In this document: in pieces, positions 58,426 to 64,000 of the stretch
How positions within the stretch are numbered: the stretch's first letter is position 1
Layout: every line of letters starts with the position of its first letter
DNA from: Chrysomallon squamiferum
Taxonomy: Eukaryota; Mollusca; Gastropoda; Neomphalida; Peltospiridae
Assembly: GCA_012295275.1 (NCBI GenBank)
Contig: CM022679.1
Coordinates: 18,786,842 to 18,850,841, forward strand
Length of the DNA: 64,000 nucleotides
Reading direction: 5' to 3'
The notes under the pieces: generated by a model
Told to the model about the DNA's origin: nothing
Databases searched by the model: none
What the model saw: the letters and a program-made list of their open reading frames with translations, nothing else
Program-made: the position numbers and the translations under genes

Positions 58426-58986
58426 TACTATTATTTTTATTTTACTTTTTTATTATTTTTTTTTTTTTCCATTTTACTTTAACTGTTGTTAAAAACGGTG
58501 GTAGTGTTTTCTGATGATACCATTTTGACGTGGATAAATATTATGACAGTTAAAATATGAATCACTAGTCACAACCCGTTAAAATTATTTTCAGTTGTCG
58601 AACATTCGCTTATTCTGGCTAATTAAAATTATAAGAAATGTCATAAATTTAGATGCATAAAGGTTTTCTGTAAAATAACATCGCCAAAACTAACGTTATG
58701 ATTCATAAATAAAATCTGATTTTTAATTTTAATTTTAATTTTTTCCCCTCAGGCGTTTGAATGTGTTGGTCGCTGTTATATCCCGATGAATCATCATTTA
58801 ACCCCGACTAAACACGCCATCATCCAGACGCTGATGCACACTACGAAAATAGGCAAAACTGGAAGAGCTTGCTGCGTGCCGACCAAACTGGATCCCATTT
58901 CGGTTTTATATTTGGACGAAAATGACGTCATTACCTACAAATATAGGTACGATGAAATGATTGTGGCGGAATGTGGTTGTCGGTGA
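53895..58986 (+). CDS. BMP10: BMP9/BMP10 (GDF2/BMP10)-type TGF-beta ligand precursor (three exons, 475 aa)
   Basis: CDS is join(53895..54363, 56031..56755, 58753..58986), frame open to TGA. A signal peptide (about 1-22) is followed by a prodomain and a mature domain starting near residue 371 after the basic VKRSKKSRR stretch. The seven knot cysteines are at 373, 402, 406, 438, 439, 472 and 474. Diagnostic mature motifs are [30 protein letters not shown] and AECGCR, which match BMP10 and GDF2 closely and differ from BMP2/4 and BMP5-8. These ligands normally act through ALK1-type receptors and SMAD1/5; that is family knowledge. An in-frame TAA two codons before the ATG fixes the start. N-glycosylation sequons in the prodomain are at 27, 34, 37, 181 and 264. 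A very acidic stretch lies at 71-88. Introns are phase 1 and phase 0, as in the neighbouring BMP3-like gene. Confidence 0.95.
55127..55862 (-). mobile_element. Tigger/pogo-like DNA transposon remnant, 736 bp
   Basis: Both ends begin CAGTGGTACC when read inward, and TTACGAG follows in each, with TA target duplications on both sides inside a TA microsatellite. ACTCG/CTCGTAACTCGG words recur in the subterminal regions. Inside, on the minus strand, are pieces of a CENP-B-type transposase, which points to the Tigger/pogo branch of Tc1/mariner elements. It is too short to be autonomous. Confidence 0.88.
55368..55600 (-). pseudogene. Fragment of a CENP-B-type (Tigger/pogo) transposase
   Basis: Reading from ATG at 55600 gives a Lys-rich N-terminus with [16 protein letters not shown], the start of the pipsqueak/CENP-B helix-turn-helix, then a TAA. 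Further on in another frame, ending at TAA 55368, is [18 protein letters not shown] followed by EKME, which continues the same family profile. The fragment is broken by a stop and a frameshift and lacks the second DNA-binding domain and the whole DDE catalytic domain. Confidence 0.8.
55942..56020 (+). repeat. Perfect 36-bp direct repeat next to a splice acceptor
   Basis: A 36-base sequence starting ATGCAAGTTTAAATTATTAG occurs at 55942-55977 and again, identically, at 55985-56020, a period of 43 bases. The second copy ends ten bases before exon 2 begins. The first copy is followed by an AG, giving a decoy acceptor (TTATTCAG). Confidence 0.95.
56031..56755 (+). CDS. BMP10: BMP9/10-like exon 2: prodomain core, cleavage site, first knot cysteine
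   Basis: Codes for residues 157 (split codon GAA) to 398. It includes prodomain strands ([34 protein letters not shown]), which are highly typical of BMPs, a helical charged linker, the basic processing region (about 363-370), and the mature N-terminus up to [12 protein letters not shown] with C373. The donor is ATATCAG|GTAAAG at 56755/56756, phase 0. Reading on into the intron gives a spurious hydrophobic tail. Confidence 0.95.
56811..57160. repeat. Degenerate tandem duplication, period about 177 bp
   Basis: ATAAATATCCGAATAGCATT at 56811 recurs as ATAAATATTCGAATTGCATT at 56988. The downstream parts also match: TTGAAAAA, then A-rich, then ATTATTATTGTTTTT, then CATATAT, then TTATT units. Two diverged copies lie just after exon 2. 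Confidence 0.8.
57788..57838. repeat. CT dinucleotide microsatellite
   Basis: About 25 CT units in intron 2 of the BMP9/10-like gene. Confidence 0.97.
58753..58986 (+). CDS. BMP10: BMP9/10-like exon 3: most of the mature cystine knot
   Basis: Codes for residues 399-475 and TGA. It begins AFECVGRC (C402, C406), then [11 protein letters not shown], then [17 protein letters not shown] (C438, C439) and ends VAECGCR (C472, C474). The spacing of the seven cysteines across exons 2 and 3 is that of a canonical TGF-beta knot, including the interchain cysteine (C438). Confidence 0.97.
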   Translation, partial: AFECVGRCYIPMNHHLTPTKHAIIQTLMHTTKIGKTGRACCVPTKLDPISVLYLDENDVITYKYRYDEMIVAECGCR

Positions 58987-59051
58987 CCTAGTGAACATAC
59001 GATTTCTTTTATGCAGTTCCTTTTGTTTCATAAGAAGACTATTTTGTGACA

Positions 59052-59102
<51 letters not shown>

Positions 59103-59747
59103 AACTTTATTTACTGAAGATAAATGGCAAAAGTTTTAGTTATTTCAAGAGAAAAACGCATACAAATTTATGATAGGGCATGTTTTTTATTTGGAATACA
59201 CAACTCAAATGAAAATTAAGATTTTTTATTAAAAACTTGAAACTGAAAAATAACATTTGCAAATTTATGCATAAGCGAGTATCAATTACTTTAAGAATCT
59301 AACTGTGTGTTTTTATTATGAAATCATATACTACTTTGAAATAATATAAATTAAGTATATTAAGTATACTGAATGTGTAACAGATATGATATGCAGGTAT
59401 GATTGTATTGGAGACATCTATCACGAACATTTCAATTTTATTAGCGGTCTGCAAAAAACTACAGTCTGAGTATTTTACATTCATGCTTTGAATAACACCC
59501 GCGAGAGAGTGACTATATTAGTCATTGTGTTATCGGTTATTAGGATAACACTATCTGTACCTGTCATAAGGAGATATTTCATAAATCTGTAGCTGGTAAA
59601 ATAACATCTGAGTAGTTTTAAATAGACATGCATTTCATGCCCAACATCAGTTAAATTAACCGGAAGACACGGAACATTTGCTATCAGGGGCCAACACCCT
59701 GTACTGCAGATACAGGTGGCGAAAACATAACCTTTTTTTCTTGGGTC

Positions 59748-59753
59748 AATAAA
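59748..59753 (+). promoter_or_regulatory. Candidate polyadenylation signal of the BMP9/10-like gene
   Basis: First clear AATAAA after the stop, about 760 bases downstream. An ATTAAA variant at 59098-59103, within the end of an ATT array, is an alternative. Neither can be confirmed without transcript data. Confidence 0.35.
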
Positions 59754-60838
59754 ACGTGGAGCGCGGGAGTTGGGGATTATTTCCTGGAGAAGAAAATGTG
59801 GCTGTCAAACTGGAAATAGACGAGTTATTTTTAAATGTGTTTATCTGGGTTAATTTTTTGGTACTCGTCAAACCTAAATAAGATATAAAAAAATGTGTTG
59901 CGCTATTGAACATATTTTGTCCTGGGTTTGTCATTGAAGTGATTCAGTTCTTGAAGTAAAGAATTCTCGCATTAAAATATGATAAAAGAGTTATAAATGA
60001 AATCACATCTGTAAAGTTTCTTTTAATACCTTCATTCTTTTGCCAATTATAGAAATTACAAATAGTTTATATTACCTGTATCATATATTACGAGTGTGTT
60101 AAAATGAATGTGATACATAATTAAGATATATTAATAAATAAGAAGAATTAATAAAACATTTCTTTTATAAAAGGATGTACAGCAATTGTATTAATGTTCA
60201 AATATGTAAAAACTAATATGATGATTGTGCACTCTGTATCTCACCTTTGGGCACCTTATAATCTTAAAACAACTAAATTCTGGCTAAAGTTCTTGTAAAT
60301 GTTCAAGCCCTTATCCACTCAGATTCTTCTTTTTTCTGGACCGCTATCATGCAACTGATTGTACCTCCAAGTATAACTTATCTGAAGTAATATGTGCATC
60401 TTTAGAAAATATTGTTAGAAAATTTGCAACTTTTCTGAGAATCTGTCTTGAAACTTTTACATAATATAAAAAAGTGGTCTCAGTATATATTTCATTGACA
60501 GTCTCTTATTACTTGAAAAGAAGTACTTAGTATTTTTACAAAGTCAAATAGACTATGGTTTCACGACGTAAATATTTATTTAACTAATCCAATTTACATG
60601 CTACAGGATTACATTTGTTTATTTTTGCTGTTGAAGTTCTCATCAAATGGCGTCTAATAAAGAACATGCAATCTGAAGGAAGAGTCGTTCTATAGAGGTT
60701 TATATTTTATTTTGTTCTGGGGGTTTTCTGACAATTATATTTATTTCTTAAGCTGAAAATATTTATAAACACCAAATTATAAATTTTTGTTTTCAAATAC
60801 TCAACTTTGTATAATATATTTAGCGATATTTTACACGC

Positions 60839-60890
<52 letters not shown>

Positions 60891-61177
60891 AACTTCATAG
60901 TTACTTGTTTGTAATCTTACATTAATTAATTTATATAGCGATATATGAATAGCAGTTTTATTATCATAGTCATTTACATTTTTCAGCTTTGTACATATAT
61001 AATGTTTAAATAGTTTTTATTTTTGTTTTTATTTTTACTTTTTGGGGGGTGGTAACTGTGCATTAGTCCATCTGTTACTTATTTGTATAGTGTACGTAAT
61101 TTAATAATAAAACAGAAAAGTAAAAGATAATTTACGTCTTATTTATAATAAAAAATAATGAATTTGTTTGCATTGTT

Positions 61178-61224
61178 CTTCTTCTTCTTCTTCTTCTTCT
61201 TATTATTATTATTATTATTAGTAT

Positions 61225-61259
<35 letters not shown>

Positions 61260-61390
61260 ATATCAGCAGCAGCAGTAGTAATATTACTGACAGTTGAAGC
61301 AACAGCAGCACAGAATAGTTGTAATAGTAGTAGTAGAAGTGGTAGCAATAGCAACAGTAGTAACAGCAGCAGTTGTAGTAGTGACTGTAG
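61178..61390. repeat. Mixed trinucleotide array (TTC, ATT, AGT, GCA)
   Basis: TTC units, ATT, AGT, then a long degenerate stretch of AGY/GCA/AAC triplets. It yields Leu-rich, Ser-rich and Asn-rich ORFs on both strands that are artefacts. Confidence 0.93.
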
Positions 61391-63397
61391 GCTAATAATG
61401 TGCATCAGTGAAAGACATTTTTTTTTTTTTTTTTTTTTTATTTATAAATCTTCAAAGGTCATATACAGATTCTCATTTTAATGTGAAAATAAATACGAAA
61501 CAAATCTGTATAGTTCGGAGTACGTGTATTTAGTTGGTTTTTCTCACAGATTAATAAGTTATTTTTATGATTTTGATTAAAATGAAATATTGACAGTTTA
61601 CAATCAATTTGATAACGTCACGTACTACGTGCCACAGTTAACGTTGCTGTAGAAAGAAGTTTAATAGCAGGGTGGTCCAGTATTCCTTTTATTTATTTAC
61701 TTATTCATTTATTTACTTACCTATTTACTAACTTACTTACTTACATACTAACTTACTAACTTATTTATTTATATTTATTTACTAACATTTATTTATTTAT
61801 TTATTTATTAAATGTTTTCTTGGTCATTTTAAAAACGTAATTTGATTGGTTACACTGATTTATAATTTGTCTTATATATAAGTGATTGTTAATGATGAAG
61901 AAATTATATTATAAATAAATGTTTGTTTTATAGTTTTATGATTTTCTGTTTATAAAACATAAATAGATTTATTTAAAATAGAAACACTATTGTAATGTTC
62001 TTTGCATGTTAAATGAATGAAATAAAACATGATGCATTTAATGTTTGTGTTAATTCTGAATTGAGACCGGAGGTGTAATGAATGTATTCGCCTCCTGTAC
62101 CGAACTACACCTGATCAATGTTTTACGTATAATCAGCTTTCATATTTTACAATTTAATTTAATTACATTCATTTATATTTATTGAAAAGTATTTTTTCAA
62201 CTGATGTTTTTCTCTCATTCTTTTAGTAACAGTAGTTACAGTTTTGAAGAAACGTTCAGCGAAAATAGTGCGGAAACATCATTCAAACTATTTTTAATTT
62301 TGTAAATAAGAAACACAAAAATCAGTTTATTTTATGTTTTAATGTTTTAATGACGTAAGTTAATAACACAGCAGTGTCTGACAGACAACCTGTTACTTTC
62401 TTGAAACTCTTCTCTTACTTTGTAAAATATGTTTAGAACCCTAATTTATTTCTAAAACATATTTGACTAGTCATTATTCAGTCCCTCTGTTTATCGTTTA
62501 TGAATTCACTGATGCTATAAAAGAAACCTTCGGACAAAACACGTTCATTGTTATTCATTGCAAAATACATTTCAGGTATCAGTAATAATAATAATTATTA
62601 TAAAAATGTACTGTAATATTAAATATATGTTAGGCCTAATTACATTCCTAACTGCAAGGAAGAATGTGAAGATAAATCACCATATTCATTTGTTTAATTA
62701 ATTCAATGAATAAGGTGACGTTTTAAAAAAAAAAATATTATAATAATTTTCACAAGCACTATTTGTAGCTTTGTGACAAAATATATATTAAATATAACTT
62801 GTTAGTCTACTAAATTAAAGTATGTGGATATGTTAGGGAAACATTTATATGTAAACATCACAATATTTGTATGAAAGTTTTACTTGTTTTTTTAATGGCA
62901 ATCTAGCAATTTATATGGATTAATTCCAGTAAAAACGCAAGTTGAATGGTAATTTTGTATAAAGTTTAGATGATAAATTTTAATGAAAGAATTGCCTTCT
63001 TGGAGAAAATTAGCGGTCTTAGTACTAATATTCAACAGAAATAAAATTAATGGTTCTCCATTATAAAAAATACTCAAACACCGTTACTTCTTATGACTCG
63101 AACAAATTCGGAAAAAAGAAAAAAACAGATTAAATAAAGAGTAGTAGCTAAATCGAGAAATTATGTAGCGGAACCAGAAAGGTAAGCTGATATGGCATTG
63201 AATGAATTCAAAATAAAATGTGTAATTCAGTTAAATTCTGTTTTTTTTTTATTTATTTATTTTTGTATTGTTTTTGAAGTTGATCTTCGGGGGGGGGGAA
63301 ATGTGATTAATTATATTAGTCTCGTTTTTTCTTTGTTTTTAAATTATTACAACAAACAAACAAAAAAATAAGATTAAACTAAAGAAAAAAAGAAAAG

Positions 63398-63401
<4 letters not shown>

Positions 63402-63464
<63 letters not shown>
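63402..63464. repeat. GA dinucleotide microsatellite
   Basis: About 31 GA units in A-rich surroundings. Confidence 0.97.
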
Positions 63465-63467
<3 letters not shown>

Positions 63468-64000
63468 TATATGTAAATTATTCTAACCTTCCAAAGCAGA
63501 AAAACTAAAAAATTAGCACAATAGGTTTTTGTTTTGCTTTTGTTTTTTTGCTTTGTTTTGTTTTAGTTTCGTTTGTTTGTCTGTTTTTGTTTCGTTCTTG
63601 AATCTGATTTTTTGTTTTTATGTTCTAAATAGAATTAATAACATTATGGGAAAATATAATTTTCTTCTGTTACCAGTTACAAGGCTTTCATATTTCTGAC
63701 CTTTACGAAACAAATATTAACAGTTTAATATGGCTCGCAAAAACCATTCCGCATATCAAGTAATAATGACTGACTGACACAGGTTTGAATAACTGTCTGT
63801 CTTAAAATGCTTTAAATAAACAAAGCGTTCTGAACTGGACGTCAAAATATGTTATTTATATTAATTTTCATTGTTCATTTCTCTAGAAGCATAAAAACAA
63901 AATAGTTTTAAAAACATGAATAGGCAATGGTAAAATTTTCATATTATACAAAATGAATGTTAAAACCTTAACTGTTCACGAGGTTATAAAATATTAATAA

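Larger units (their letters stand above)
56756..58752 (+). other. Intron 2 of the BMP9/10-like gene
   Basis: GT-AG intron, acceptor TTTTCCCCTCAG ending at 58752. It starts with T-rich sequence containing a degenerate 177-base tandem duplication, then an AAT array (57359-57400) and a CT array (57788-57838). No extra exon is seen. Confidence 0.95.
58987..64000. other. 3' flank of the BMP9/10-like gene, no further gene seen
   Basis: Contains the gene's 3' UTR of unknown length and then AT-rich repeat DNA: ATT 59055-59100, TA 60852-60886, a mixed trinucleotide array 61178-61390, TTTA/TTAC tetranucleotides 61690-61810, and a GA run 63402-63464. ORFs are short or low-complexity. Confidence 0.7.

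Noticed and set aside
61139-61481. Leu/Val/Ser-rich ORFs
   Set aside because: Translations of a mixed trinucleotide microsatellite.

Overview
The window is AT-rich animal DNA with long introns and very dense microsatellites (CT, GT, TA, ATT/AAT, TAAA, TTC/AGT trinucleotide mixtures). It carries two spliced genes for secreted TGF-beta superfamily ligands. Gene structure (GT-AG introns, signal peptides, furin-type basic sites, seven-cysteine knots) shows a bilaterian animal. The repeat profile and divergent prodomains fit a mollusc, most likely a cephalopod; the taxonomic call is an inference.

Layout: (1) 1-1489 is the 5' flank of gene 1. (2) 1490-20941 (+) is a three-exon gene for a BMP3/GDF10-type ligand of 489 aa, joined 1490..1799, 14944..15911, 20750..20941, with an AATAAA signal at 21081. 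(3) 21110-53894 is about 33 kb of mostly non-coding DNA. It holds a 211-bp mariner-like MITE (25498-25708), an internally deleted Tc1-type transposon (30213-31368) beside an inverted fragment of its own left end, and one convincing but unidentified minus-strand ORF of 142 aa (36456-36884) with possible 5' exons near 38.5 and 39.5 kb. (4) 53895-58986 (+) is a three-exon gene for a BMP9/BMP10 (GDF2/BMP10)-type ligand of 475 aa, joined 53895..54363, 56031..56755, 58753..58986. Its first intron contains a 736-bp Tigger/pogo-like element with a decayed transposase start. (5) 58990-64000 is downstream non-coding DNA.

Both ligands would be made as signal-peptide-bearing precursors, dimerise, be cleaved at basic sites and release a C-terminal cystine-knot dimer that binds type I/II receptor serine kinases. 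BMP9/10 proteins normally signal through SMAD1/5-type effectors; BMP3/GDF10 proteins are often antagonistic or use activin-type receptors. The two genes lie head-to-tail and share the position and phase of intron 1, so they look like an old tandem pair. The same two families are neighbours in vertebrates (GDF2 and GDF10 on human chromosome 10), which makes this arrangement the most interesting thing in the window.
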